This document shows, one piece after another, positions 39,474 through 48,361 of a DNA stretch of 64,000 nt. The notes beneath the pieces were generated by a model that saw only the letters and a list, made by a program, of their open reading frames with translations, searched no databases and was not told where the DNA came from. The DNA comes from Adlercreutzia murintestinalis (GTDB lineage Bacteria; Actinomycetota; Coriobacteriia; Coriobacteriales; Eggerthellaceae): positions 29,221 through 93,220 of the forward strand of contig NZ_CALPCC010000007.1 in NCBI RefSeq assembly GCF_943192905.1, given 5' to 3'. How positions within the stretch are numbered: the first letter of the stretch is position 1; each line of letters begins with the position of its first letter. A program made the translations under genes and the position numbers.

Positions 39474-39940
39474 ACCCGGTTCCTTTGACGGAGCTGTATG
39501 GTTGGTGCTGCGTTCTGCGTTGGTCCCTATTCTATCGCAGTTGCTTTGCGGGATAGATTCTGCACGCGCGATTCACGGGTGGGATTTGTGAAGTGCAGCG
39601 AAATAGATGCTTGGTGGTCTTGCCTGAAAAGCGTTTTTGCTGGTTACTTCACGCACTGACCCCGAAAGAGAGCCCGAAGCTAGCAGAGGTCGCGTTGACT
39701 TTTGAATATTTACCACTGGCAACAAATGGGAACATATGATTGTTTTTGGACATGCGCAGCGGCTGACAGAAAGGTTGCAACACGAAAGCGAGCACCTCTT
39801 GTCTGAGGTGCCCGCTTTGGAACTACAACTGTGGATTGCGAAATGTTTTACCTGTTTAGAGGTGGTTTATTCCCTGCGGCTTGCCAAGAGAATCCGGCGA
39901 AAAATCAGCAGAGGACCATCGCGGTGCGGTCTTCGCTGCG
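39474..39940. other. Gene-free region with candidate terminator
   Basis: 467 bp of lower GC. A strong hairpin lies at 39785-39818; otherwise only short chance frames were seen. Confidence 0.5.
39785..39818. terminator. Hairpin terminator candidate
   Basis: Arms AAAGCGAGCACCTC and GAGGTGCCCGCTTT (one mismatch) around TTGTCT, with A- and T-rich ends on each side. It follows the small ORF at 39941 on the minus strand. Confidence 0.6.
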
Positions 39941-40111
39941 CTATTTCTTCACGGGGACCGCGCTCGCCGTTGCCAGCGTGCAGATGGCGCTGCTGGAATG
40001 CTGATGCAAGCCCAGATGTTTCAGCCGATCGACCATCTTCAGGCAGTATGTCTTCTCCAGCGATTCCAGTTCGCCGAGCGCGTTGATGGCTTCCTTGGTC
40101 AGCGTGTTCAT
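39941..40111 (-). CDS. Small hypothetical protein
   Basis: 56 residues from ATG 40109-40111, which follows GGAAGGGAG at proper distance. The first half is an amphipathic helix (TKEAINALGELESLEKTYCLKMVDRLKHLGL), the rest His/Ser/Ala-rich. No family recognised. A hairpin terminator sits 120 bp downstream. Coding potential is supported by the ribosome site and helix pattern only. Confidence 0.45.
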   Translation of the reverse strand: MNTLTKEAINALGELESLEKTYCLKMVDRLKHLGLHQHSSSAICTLATASAVPVKK

Positions 40112-40459
40112 TGGTGCTCCCTTCCTCATGCCTGTGCGGCAGCTTGTGTTATGTGCAGGTTCGCCTTTATGCGGCTTGTATGCGGACGCATTCTTGTGCG
40201 GGCGGGCGCGCGCAGCTGCGTCGGCTATGATTCGTGTGCCTGCGTTCCCTCGTCACTGAACGAGTGGGGAATATCCTACGGTTGAGCGAGGGTGCATTTC
40301 TTGTTCGAGAGAACATAGTTAACCCATTCATTTTGTACGATTGCACAAACAAAGTATTCTGCATCCGCATGCGTGAGGATCATCAGCGCGACCTTCACGA
40401 GGCGTTATAATGCCCACACCATGCCTGAACAACAACAAGACAGATCTAAGGAGCAGAGC
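40112..40459. promoter_or_regulatory. Intergenic region with candidate GNAT/pucR promoter
   Basis: 348 bp between the divergent small ORF and the acetyltransferase. A perfect TATAAT at 40406-40411 may be the -10 of the GNAT-pucR pair; no good -35 is visible at 16-18 bp. Confidence 0.4.
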
Positions 40460-41023
40460 ATGATCCGAGAGTGGGAAGATCGCGACCTACCAGCACTGAT
40501 GACCATTTGGAATCAGGTGGTATCGGCCGGGCGATTCTTTCCCGACAAGGAGTTGCTTGATCTCGATGGCATGCGGCGCATGACCGAGCGCCAAGTGTTC
40601 ACGGGGGTGGCCGAAGAGGATGGGCGCGTGCAAGGCCTGTACATCCTGCATCCGAACGGCATCGGGCGTTGCGCGCATGTGGCGAATTGCGGCTACATGG
40701 TGGCGGGCGATGCGCGCGGGCGAGGGATCGGGCGGCAGCTGGTCTGTCATTCGCTCGCGAAAGCGGGTGAGTTGGGGTTTGCGGGCGTGCAGTTCAACGC
40801 GGTGGTGGCAAGCAACACAGGGGCTATCGCGCTGTACGAGAGCTTGGGCTTTCGGCGGCTGGGCACGGTGCCAGGCGGGTATTTGACCGATGCGGGCCCC
40901 GAGGACATGCATATCTATTTCCATGCGACCGAGCAGAATGGTTCTGCGGATTCGGGCGTTTCGACGGTTCTGGGCGATGATGCCGCTTCAGGCGCCTGCG
41001 CGCCTTCAACAGCCCGCGCATGA
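40460..41023 (+). CDS. GNAT family N-acetyltransferase
   Basis: 187 residues. ATG 40460 follows CTAAGGAG; earlier ATGs lack a site. The GNAT core has the acetyl-CoA loop GDARGRGIGRQLV (R-G-x-G-I-G pattern, residue ~90), preceded by strand CGYMVAG and followed by FNAVVASNTGAIALYESLGF. The ~30 residues after the fold (EQNGSADSGVSTVLG...) are disordered. Substrate unknown (small molecule or antibiotic-like amine are possible). It overlaps the PucR regulator (ATGA). Confidence 0.88.
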   Translation: MIREWEDRDLPALMTIWNQVVSAGRFFPDKELLDLDGMRRMTERQVFTGVAEEDGRVQGLYILHPNGIGRCAHVANCGYMVAGDARGRGIGRQLVCHSLAKAGELGFAGVQFNAVVASNTGAIALYESLGFRRLGTVPGGYLTDAGPEDMHIYFHATEQNGSADSGVSTVLGDDAASGACAPSTARA

Positions 41024-42234
41024 TAACCACCGCCGACATATTGGCGCTGCCGGCGATCCACGAATGGGAGCTACTGGCCGGCGCGCCTGATGCGCTGCAA
41101 CGGCGCGTGATCAACCTGGGCATTATGGACGCGGCCGTGGGCAAAGATGCGTACGCCGACTACGTGCCCGGGGAGTTCATCCTGTCGAACATGGGTTTCG
41201 CACGCGACGATGCGGACCTCGCCGAGCGGTCGCTGGCTACCATGGTGTCGCGCGATTTGGCGGCCGTGGCCGTGCGCAATGTGCACGAACTGCCCATCAG
41301 CCAGCGCGTGCTGGACGCCAGCAATGCATCCGGCACGCCGCTGTTTCTCTATCGCGGCGAGTACTATGAGCAGGTCATTTTCCAAGGCATGAAGCTGCTG
41401 GAGCGCGACTGCGCTGACGCCGATATCGCACACCTGATTGACGGGCTGCTGCGCAATCGCACGCCTGAGCAGACGCGGCAAGTGTTTTACGAGGCGTTGC
41501 GTGCGACGGGTGCCACCATCCAATGCGCTGTGTTGCAGCCAACTGCGGCCGACGAGGCATCGCTGTATGCGCAGATCGATGACCTGGTCAGCGTGACCGA
41601 TCAGATCAGGCGCACGTGGGAGCGCGTGGAAACCGCGAGCGTGTTTCGTTATCACGACTGCGCCATCATGGTGATCACGTACAATCGGCCGCCTGCTGCG
41701 TTCCAAATGGAGTCGGATTCGGAGTTCATTCAGCTGCTGCGGCCCTACGGGCGCATTGTGTGCGGTATCAGCGAAGAGGTGCCGCTGGGGCAGGGCGATT
41801 TGGCGGTGCGGGAGGCGTTTGGCGCGCTGGGGGCTGCGCGGGCGCAGGGCGACACGCTGGGGGCTGCGCGGACGCAGGGCGGCACGCTGACGGGAGACAC
41901 TTCACCCGGTAGGAATCGCACCGTGCTTCGCTGGGCTGATATGCGCGTGGGCGCTTTTCGCGATGCGGCGGCACAGGATCGCCTGATCACGAGCACCTGT
42001 CAGCTCTATCAGCAGATGCTTGCGAATCACGACGAGCAGCACGGGTCCGACCTGCTCGCGACCGCACGCGCGCTGGCTGATACGGTGGGAGATGTGCGTG
42101 CGGCGGCTGAGACTCTTTTTCAGCATCCCAATACCGTGCGTTACCGCCTGCTCAAACTCAAAACGATTTTCAACATGGAAGACGCCACCGACCGCGAGCT
42201 CACGCGGTTTCTTATGCTGGTGTTCCTTACGTAA
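41020..42234 (+). CDS. PucR-family transcriptional regulator
   Basis: 404 residues. N-terminal PucR domain (residues ~1-120: MITTADILALPAIHEWELLAGA and the VINLGIMDA strand), a central GGDEF-like linker region, and a C-terminal CdaR/PucR helix-turn-helix (ADTVGDVRAAAETLFQHPNTVRYRLLKLKTIF). Such regulators control purine or other catabolism, but the target is not deducible; the acetyltransferase is the obvious candidate. ATG 41020 overlaps the GNAT stop. A 30-bp tandem repeat (41829-41889) gives a duplicated LGAARAQGDT/LGAARTQGGT in the linker. Confidence 0.85.
   Translation: MITTADILALPAIHEWELLAGAPDALQRRVINLGIMDAAVGKDAYADYVPGEFILSNMGFARDDADLAERSLATMVSRDLAAVAVRNVHELPISQRVLDASNASGTPLFLYRGEYYEQVIFQGMKLLERDCADADIAHLIDGLLRNRTPEQTRQVFYEALRATGATIQCAVLQPTAADEASLYAQIDDLVSVTDQIRRTWERVETASVFRYHDCAIMVITYNRPPAAFQMESDSEFIQLLRPYGRIVCGISEEVPLGQGDLAVREAFGALGAARAQGDTLGAARTQGGTLTGDTSPGRNRTVLRWADMRVGAFRDAAAQDRLITSTCQLYQQMLANHDEQHGSDLLATARALADTVGDVRAAAETLFQHPNTVRYRLLKLKTIFNMEDATDRELTRFLMLVFLT
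41829..41889. repeat. 30-bp in-frame tandem repeat in pucR
   Basis: Two near-identical 30-bp units starting CTGGGGGCTGCGCGG, encoding a repeated Leu-Gly-Ala-Ala-Arg module. The linker length could vary between strains. Confidence 0.8.
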
Positions 42235-42445
42235 GTCTGATCTGGGGTGAGCCTAATCTGGGCTTAGCGTATCTCTCGCGTATGACCTGGTGCTGTCTCG
42301 TTTGGATGCTGCGTACTATCAGGCTACTGGCCTACTGGATATCTTCTGGAGGTGTTCCAATATGGCCATTGCGTACTACTGACATATTTCTTCTAAAGGT
42401 GTTCTTGCGTGGCGACCGCATGTCACTGGCGCGCAACCCCTCTCG

Positions 42446-42590
42446 CTCCTATCCCACTCCTATCCCACTCACCCTCCCTTCCTTCCTACCTCAAACTCTC
42501 TCTTCTTCTCTTAACCCTCTACACCATCCTCCCACCCCTCCACCCTTACCTCTCCTCCTCCCCCTTCCTTCCCCCTTTCACCTCCCCCAA
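42446..42590. repeat. 145-nt G-free, pyrimidine-rich tract
   Basis: Top strand contains no G over 145 consecutive bases, composed mainly of C and T with few A. Striking in a ~60% GC genome; could form a triplex or an unstructured RNA. Confidence 0.9.
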
Positions 42591-42813
42591 GACGCGTAAC
42601 TTCTGATGCTTGTAACCTCTGAGGTGCGTGATTTCTGAGACACGCAATTTCTGATGTATGCCTAGTTCGTCTTTTACTTGTTTTTTGTTTGCGTCTGATC
42701 TGTTTCTGGCTTACTTCTTAGCTGAATCCTATCTATATCTGACCTCCATCTAACCTCGTTCCAGCACCACTCCTATTTTATGTTTCACCTGTTCAAAGGC
42801 GTAAAATCGTCTC

Positions 42814-42841
42814 TTGCAAGAGCTCGCAAACATGCTATCCT
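42814..42841 (+). promoter_or_regulatory. Promoter of the endonuclease-like gene
   Basis: TTGCAA (42814-42819), 16-bp spacer and TATCCT (42836-42841). The ATG at 42848 would fall at the predicted transcription start, suggesting a leaderless mRNA; no Shine-Dalgarno is present. Confidence 0.5.
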
Positions 42842-42847
42842 GCGACG

Positions 42848-43840
42848 ATGGCTATCATCTTTTCCCACATATCGGCTTTGGAATATCTGCGAAGCGAGAG
42901 CGCCTTTGTCGGCCTAGACGAGCGACGTTCCGACCAGCTGACCGTGCATCGCTTTCCCCCTTCAAAGTGCGATACCTTCCGGAAAAGCGCGCCCTCCGGC
43001 AGAGACGCTCTTGATCAGGCATCCTGCTTCCATGGATACATGTCACGACCCGTGCACATCATGGCCTCAAGCGCTGCTTCCCGCTGCAAAACCCACGACG
43101 TCATCTGTCACGTGCACGGCAGCCGCCTTCCAACAGGATCCCTGATCCGCTCGAACACGGACGGCTTTGTCTGTGCACCAGAGCTCTGCTTCATTCAAAT
43201 GGCCCAGCTGCTCTCGTTCGTCGACACCATCCAGCTCGGCTTCGAACTTTGTGGCACCTACGCAAAAGGCAACGCTGCGTCCGAGGGCGTCCCCGCGCGC
43301 AACCCCTTGACCACCCCGATGCACCTACGCCGCTACATCGAGCGCTACCATGCGCGAAGTGGCACTCAACGCGCCGTCCATGCGCTGCGCTACATACTTC
43401 CCGGATCAGCGTCTCCTATGGAAACCGTTCTGGCGATGCTCTTGCACCTGCCCAAGCGATATGGTGGCTACGGATTGCCTGCGCCAAAGCTCAATTACCC
43501 CGTAGAAACAACCCAGACCCATTTCGGAGAGCGCCAAGCGCGCCAACGGATATGCGATCTGATCTGGCCAGACAAGCTGGTTGCCGTGGAGTACGACAGC
43601 GACCTTCATCACCGGGACGACCAGAGCATCGCGCGCGATTCCATTCGGCGCGTTGAACTTGAAAACGCTAATGTAAGCGTGGTGACCGTAACGAGAGCCC
43701 AGGTTTTCAACCTGACGAGGATGGACGAGGTCGCTGGTTTGCTTTTTAAGCTGCTCGGCGTTCGCTTTCAAAAACCAAGCGTGCACTGGAGAGCGGAGCA
43801 GAGGCGTTTGCGCGACGAGCTCATCCCGCATTTTCACTGA
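42848..43840 (+). CDS. Endonuclease-like protein (PD-(D/E)xK/DUF559-like C-terminus)
   Basis: 330 residues. The N-terminal ~100 residues (MAIIFSHISALEYLRSESAF) and a middle helical region are unassigned. The C-terminal part has a Glu in SASPMETVLAMLL (~196), DLIWPDKLVAVEYDSDLHH (~245) and a Lys/Arg-containing strand VVTVTRAQVF, a pattern close to the PD-(D/E)xK/DUF559-Vsr-type nuclease core. The AbiEi-like N-terminal impression is weak. It is likely a DNA-cleaving or -binding protein, perhaps defence-related; this is inference. Similar open frames seem common in Coriobacteriia. Confidence 0.6.
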   Translation: MAIIFSHISALEYLRSESAFVGLDERRSDQLTVHRFPPSKCDTFRKSAPSGRDALDQASCFHGYMSRPVHIMASSAASRCKTHDVICHVHGSRLPTGSLIRSNTDGFVCAPELCFIQMAQLLSFVDTIQLGFELCGTYAKGNAASEGVPARNPLTTPMHLRRYIERYHARSGTQRAVHALRYILPGSASPMETVLAMLLHLPKRYGGYGLPAPKLNYPVETTQTHFGERQARQRICDLIWPDKLVAVEYDSDLHHRDDQSIARDSIRRVELENANVSVVTVTRAQVFNLTRMDEVAGLLFKLLGVRFQKPSVHWRAEQRRLRDELIPHFH

Positions 43841-44139
43841 ACGGGAGCGCAATTCCAGCGCTTTACCATCGGTTGCCTCTACGTTTGCAAGCAGCGTCAG
43901 TGGTGATATGGCCTATAGTGATGCAGCTCACGTTGGTGCAGCCTGCAGTGCCATATCTTACAGTGACGCGACCGACGCCTCCACTGTCCGCTTCCCACTC
44001 ATTTCGCCTTTACAAATAGCGCCGAATGAACAGCTGGCCGCGCTATCTAGCGTGATTTCCGCGTTTCGCTATCAGTTATTCTCGCTCTTGCAAGTACCAA
44101 CGTCATTGATGCATTCTGCACCCTTACGTTTACTGTCGT

Positions 44140-44400
44140 TTATATCTGCCCGTATGCTGATCTTTCTTGGACTATCCATGGGCACTTGTCTTTCTCGAGC
44201 CATCTTAGCGCGCATCGATTCTTCTTGGGCTATTTGGGCGTATGTTGGTCCCGTCTGGGCTATCTGGGACGTACGATGACCATCTGCACGTATACTGTTT
44301 TTAACCATCTGCGTGTGCGTTGATCCTTTGGATCTCTACGCATGTATTGATCTTTCGTAGGCTATCTGAGCGCGTGTTGACTCTTTTTAGGCGTTTTGCC
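44140..44400. repeat. Degenerate ~30-bp repeats
   Basis: Recurrent GGCTAT(C/T)TG(G/A)GCG(C/T)(A/G)TGTTG(A/G)(T/C)C-like units, e.g. near 44229, 44258 and 44359. Their spacing varies, so this is a decayed rather than a clean tandem array. Confidence 0.5.
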
Positions 44401-44402
44401 CT

Positions 44403-44576
44403 CTTTTTTGGGAATTTCAGCCGCTAATGCGAGCCAAACGATCCGCTTTCAGCATGTCGGAAAGCATATCGAAAAAACCCCAGGCTCCTGAACAGGGAAA
44501 ACGCAACAACGCCAAAAGACGTATCGCAAAGACAACGTATTGCGACTCGCATTAGCGGCTGAAATTCCCAAAAAAG
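44403..44576. repeat. Element with 31-bp perfect terminal inverted repeats
   Basis: Left arm 44403-44433 and right arm 44546-44576 are perfect reverse complements over 31 bases (core TCAGCCGCTAATGCGAG), separated by 112 bp that encodes nothing. It looks like a MITE-like or foldback element; no clear target-site duplication was seen. Confidence 0.8.
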
Positions 44577-44671
44577 CCAAAAATCCCAAAAAAGAAGAAA
44601 ATGAAGGCTGCGAAAAAGAAAAGATGCGGGAATGCTGCAGCAGGCCGCCTTGTCAGCTCAAACAGTCGCGC

Positions 44672-44842
44672 AGCCAAAGCAATCATTCAACAAATGTACT
44701 GGTTTAGCGGCACAGCCAAAGCAATCATTCAACAAACACACCTGTTTGGTGGCGTAATCAAAGCAATCATTCAACAAACGAACCGGTTGGTAGTGCGGCT
44801 AGAGCAGTCACTCCACAAATGCGCCAGTTTGGCGGTTCCACA
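44672..44842. repeat. 42-bp tandem repeats grown from the ABC transporter 3' end
   Basis: Units begin at 44675, 44717 and 44759 with an identical 20-base core (CAAAGCAATCATTCAACAAA), then a variable GGTT-containing half. A fourth, more diverged unit at 44800 is the 3' end of the ABC transporter gene itself, including its stop codon (44808-44810). Confidence 0.85.
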
Positions 44843-46766
44843 GGTGCGCATACTCCCCGCCAGCCTCTACAAGTTGCGCATGCGGCCCGTCCTCCACGAT
44901 GCGCCCGCGTGAAAGCACCACGATACGATCCAGACTTGCCACCGTAGACAACCGATGCGCCACCACAATGGTCGTGCGTCCTGCCATCAGCTTGCGCAAT
45001 GCGTCCTGCACCAGCGCCTCGCTCTCCGAGTCGAGCGCGCTCGTGGCCTCGTCAAGCACCAAAATAGGCGCATCGGTCAGCATGGCACGCGCAATGGCGA
45101 TACGCTGGCGTTGCCCACCCGAAAGTTTCACGCCGCGCTCACCCGTCAGCGTGTCAAAGCCCTGCGGCAGTCGCTCAATAAACTCAAGCGCATTGGCCCG
45201 CTCGGCAGCCGCGCGGATTTCGTCCGGCGCGGCATCGGGCCGCCCATACGCAATGTTCTCCGCAATGGTGCGGTGAAACAGCATGGCCTCCTGCGGCACA
45301 TACGCAATGTTGCGCCGCAAACTCTGCTGGGTAACATCGGTCACACTCTGGCCATCCACCAAGATGCTACCCTGCTGAATGTCGGCCAGTCGCAGCAGCA
45401 ACTTGGTCAGCGTGGTTTTCCCGGCGCCGCTCATACCCACCAGCCCCACGCGCTGGCCAGCCGGAATGTGCAGATTGAAGTCGTCGAACACCACCGTGCG
45501 CACGCCGCCATCGGTATAGCTGAACCCAATGTGGTTGAAGTCGATATCGCCCAACTCCACGACGAGCGGCCGCGCGTCGGGCGCGTCGTCCACCAAGCGC
45601 GGCTCATCCAGCACGGTGATCATGCCACTGGCGTCGCCAAACACCTGATTCAGACGTTGCAACCCCGTATTGATGAAGTTGAACTGATTGGTCAGTGTGT
45701 AGGTGTAGGTGAACATCATCACCAGCGTACCCGCCGAGATGCCAAACCACGCGTTGCCACCCGCGATGAACACCGTGACCACGCTCATGATGACCACCGT
45801 GATGGCGGCCGTGATCACCCCGCGCGCGATGGATGACATCATGCGCTTGCTGTCGCGCGCCACCACGTCGCGGTTCGCGCTGTCGAAGAGCTCGCGCTCG
45901 TGGTCCTCGCGGCCGCACGTCTTCACCGCCAAAATGTTGGTGACCGCGTCCGACAGCTCGCCCGACAGGCGATTCTGCGCAGCGGCGGCCTGCTCGTTGA
46001 GGTGCAGGATGCGCTTGTACATGATGTACGACACGCTGCCGTACACCGCCAGCAGCACCATCAGCACGCCCACATACACCGGCACCAACGGCAGCAGCAG
46101 CGCGCACGTGAACACGACCGAGCATATGACCGGCAGAAACGGAAACGTGATGGTGTTGAGCAGTAGCGTGTAGGCAGCCATAAACTTTGTGGTCTGACTC
46201 ACCAGCGTGCCGCCGAAACGGCTGGAATGAAACGACATGGATTGGTTGGACAGTGCGTCGAAAGCCATGGTGGCCAGGTCGTAATTGGCCGCAATTTGAA
46301 GTTTCCACATGGTGAGATCCTGCAATTTGCTGCACGCCTGGCCGCATAGGTTGATCAGGATCAGCGCGATGATATACGGCCCGAACACGGGAAAGACTTG
46401 GTCGGCGGGCACGGGGCCAGCGCTGACGCGATCGACAATAAGGCCCATCACGTACGGGTTGCCATACGTCAAAAAGCCGACGAAGCCGATGGTGGAGGCC
46501 ATCAGCCCCAGGAAAAGACCCAGATGCTTGCGCGTGGCTATCCAGTAATAGTGCAGTGTCCGGCGCGTTGTTGAAGAGGCCGTGGGTGCGTTCGTCGGCG
46601 CAGGCGTGGCCGTGGGTGCGTTCGCATCGGCGTCTGCTGTTGAAGCATTCGGGGATGTGCCTGCGTCTGAGCCTGTGCCTGCATCTGTGCCTATGCCGGC
46701 GTCTGGGCCTGAACCTATGCCTGCGTCTGAGCCTGATCTCGTGCCTGTATGTGTATTCATGGTCAT
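44808..46766 (-). CDS. ABC transporter, membrane-ATPase half transporter
   Basis: 652 residues from ATG 46764-46766 (ATG 46760 possible). The first ~65 residues are a Gly/Ser/Asp repeat (DAGIG/DAGTG units), apparently disordered, ahead of six transmembrane helices (~75-350) and a nucleotide-binding domain: Walker A GMSGAGKTT (~444), Q-loop, LSGGQRQRIAIARAM, Walker B ILVLDEATSALD and the H-loop AHRLST. It is a homodimer-capable exporter of lipid, peptide or drug type; substrate unknown. A TATACT box lies only ~7 bp before the start, suggesting a short-leader transcript. Its 3' end merges with the repeat array. Confidence 0.88.
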   Translation of the reverse strand: MTMNTHTGTRSGSDAGIGSGPDAGIGTDAGTGSDAGTSPNASTADADANAPTATPAPTNAPTASSTTRRTLHYYWIATRKHLGLFLGLMASTIGFVGFLTYGNPYVMGLIVDRVSAGPVPADQVFPVFGPYIIALILINLCGQACSKLQDLTMWKLQIAANYDLATMAFDALSNQSMSFHSSRFGGTLVSQTTKFMAAYTLLLNTITFPFLPVICSVVFTCALLLPLVPVYVGVLMVLLAVYGSVSYIMYKRILHLNEQAAAAQNRLSGELSDAVTNILAVKTCGREDHERELFDSANRDVVARDSKRMMSSIARGVITAAITVVIMSVVTVFIAGGNAWFGISAGTLVMMFTYTYTLTNQFNFINTGLQRLNQVFGDASGMITVLDEPRLVDDAPDARPLVVELGDIDFNHIGFSYTDGGVRTVVFDDFNLHIPAGQRVGLVGMSGAGKTTLTKLLLRLADIQQGSILVDGQSVTDVTQQSLRRNIAYVPQEAMLFHRTIAENIAYGRPDAAPDEIRAAAERANALEFIERLPQGFDTLTGERGVKLSGGQRQRIAIARAMLTDAPILVLDEATSALDSESEALVQDALRKLMAGRTTIVVAHRLSTVASLDRIVVLSRGRIVEDGPHAQLVEAGGEYAHLWNRQTGAFVE

Positions 46767-47002
46767 GAGGTCAGTATACTGCGCAGCGCTCACCGGTGCA
46801 TGAGCCGCCGTGGGTGCCCGCACCTGTGTCTTCGCGCGCTTGCCCGTGCACCGCCGCGCCCGTGCACCGCTGCGCCCGTGCACCGCTGCTATGCAAGCCG
46901 TATGTACGCGCGCGGCACGCCGCTTACTTTGTTGTCACATTCCGCACAAACGACCATCCGCTTGCTATATTCGGCCCAACGCATACGAAAGCGAGGCCGC
47001 TC

Positions 47003-48361
47003 ATGAAAAACCTACTTGGCAGCTACAGCGACAACTTCGCCGTCGCCTTGGGATTGTGGCCGGTCGCCTCGTTCATACTGACGCTGCCCATTCTGGCATA
47101 CCTGTATCACCGCGATGGGCGCATCCGCTTCGCATCGGCCGTGGCCACTTACCTCAGCGTGCTCTACGTGCTGGGCCTGGCGTGCTTCACCCTCTACCCG
47201 CTGCCGTCGGGCACCGAAGGACCGGGGCTCACCTACGGGGTGCCGCCGCAACTGGTGCCGCTGACCTGCCTGTCCGATGTGGCGAAGGACGGCCTGCCCG
47301 CCGTGTTCCAGATCGTCGCGAACGTGGTGCTGTTCGTGCCGCTAGGCTTCATTGCCGGACGACTGCTTCGCCTGCGGTTCGTACCTACGGCGCTGCTTGG
47401 GCTGTGCACTTCGCTGCTCGTGGAAATAGCGCAACTGACCGGCTTCTTCGGCCTGTATCCGTACGCCTACCGCATGTTTGACGTGGACGACCTGCTCACC
47501 AACACCACCGGCGCCGTGCTCGGCTACGCGCTCAGCGTGCTGGCGGCGCGCGTGCTGCCCGAGACCGTGGAGGACGTGCCCGCGAAAACCAGCCATCCCA
47601 CGCTCATGCGCCGCGGCGTGGCGCTGTGGATCGACTCGATGATCATAGGGTTCGGCATGGTGCTGATCTTCTTGGTGGGCGATCTGCTGATTCCGCTGAT
47701 GGGCATACACGATGTGCTGGCATACTACGGCGATGCCGCCTTTGAAGGGCTCAAGGTGGTCGGCCTTGTCATATTGATCATTCTGACACTCGTCGTGGAG
47801 GCCGTGATACCGTGGCTCCACGGCGGCTCCACTCCTGGAGGCGCCTTCGTGCGCATGAGCTTTGAGACGCGCCCGCGCACCGGCTGGCAACGCGGGCTGT
47901 TCTATACGCTGCGACTGGCCACCTTGGTACTGGTCGCGCTCTTCCCCTGGATGCTCTTCGTGCTGCTGGCTTTCTACGCCGTGCGGCGGCAGATGCCCTA
48001 CGACCTGCTGCCCGCGGACCCGGCGATGCCAACTGCGACGACGGGTGGCACGACGACGGCAGTAGTCGCTGCGGCGGATGCGGCGGGCACTGTGGCGAAT
48101 GCTGCAGTGGACACTGCGGCGGATGATGATGTGGGCGCGTCTCGCCCCTACGCACTTGGAGCGAAAGCATCTGAAACAACCGCATCTGACACGCGGACGC
48201 TCCGCCAGACAGCGCCCGACCACCAGGCCGCAGGTCAGGGCGAATCCAAGGAACAGAACGCGTCACACGCTCAGGGCGCGCTCAAGCCGTTTGCATCCGG
48301 GCCGCACCACCATCGCTGCGCGCTTATCGCGGCCGCAGGGTTACCTGGCCGCTCATCATAG
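47003..48361 (+). CDS. VanZ-RDD fusion membrane protein
   Basis: 452 residues. ATG 47003 follows GCGAGGCCGC; longer upstream frame lies in GC-rich noncoding. First part is VanZ-like (residues ~30-175: FQIVANVVLFVPLGFIAGRL, VEIAQLTGFFGLY, FDVDDLLTNTTGAVLGY), second is RDD-like (~195-345: RRGVALWIDSMIIGFGMVLIF ... RPRTGWQRGLFYTLRLA). The final ~100 residues are Ala/Thr/Asp-rich and disordered. VanZ relates to teicoplanin tolerance; RDD proteins are sometimes ion or lipid transport-associated. The role of the fusion is unknown. The last 38 bases overlap the convergent DUF4097 gene. Confidence 0.8.
   Translation: MKNLLGSYSDNFAVALGLWPVASFILTLPILAYLYHRDGRIRFASAVATYLSVLYVLGLACFTLYPLPSGTEGPGLTYGVPPQLVPLTCLSDVAKDGLPAVFQIVANVVLFVPLGFIAGRLLRLRFVPTALLGLCTSLLVEIAQLTGFFGLYPYAYRMFDVDDLLTNTTGAVLGYALSVLAARVLPETVEDVPAKTSHPTLMRRGVALWIDSMIIGFGMVLIFLVGDLLIPLMGIHDVLAYYGDAAFEGLKVVGLVILIILTLVVEAVIPWLHGGSTPGGAFVRMSFETRPRTGWQRGLFYTLRLATLVLVALFPWMLFVLLAFYAVRRQMPYDLLPADPAMPTATTGGTTTAVVAAADAAGTVANAAVDTAADDDVGASRPYALGAKASETTASDTRTLRQTAPDHQAAGQGESKEQNASHAQGALKPFASGPHHHRCALIAAAGLPGRSS

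Larger units (their letters stand above)
42235..42847. other. Gene-free region with degenerate repeats and a G-free tract
   Basis: 613 bp without a credible gene. It contains repeats such as CTTCTGGAGGTGTTCC/CTTCTAAAGGTGTTCT and several (A/T)CTTCTGATG-like units, a long pyrimidine-rich tract, and at the end a promoter for the next gene. Confidence 0.6.
43841..44807. other. Gene-free region with several repeat classes
   Basis: 967 bp of low complexity. At 44140-44400 degenerate ~30-bp units (variants of GGCTATCTGGGCGTATGTTGATC) are followed by the long inverted repeat and then the 42-bp repeats. No credible gene; short frames are chance. Confidence 0.6.

Noticed and set aside
42235..42790. 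Small genes within the pyrimidine-rich region
   Set aside because: Short frames rich in Pro/Ser/Leu with no ribosome sites; composition explained by the G-free tract.
44672..44842. CRISPR array
   Set aside because: Repeats are 42-bp tandem copies without unique spacers, and the last unit is coding sequence.
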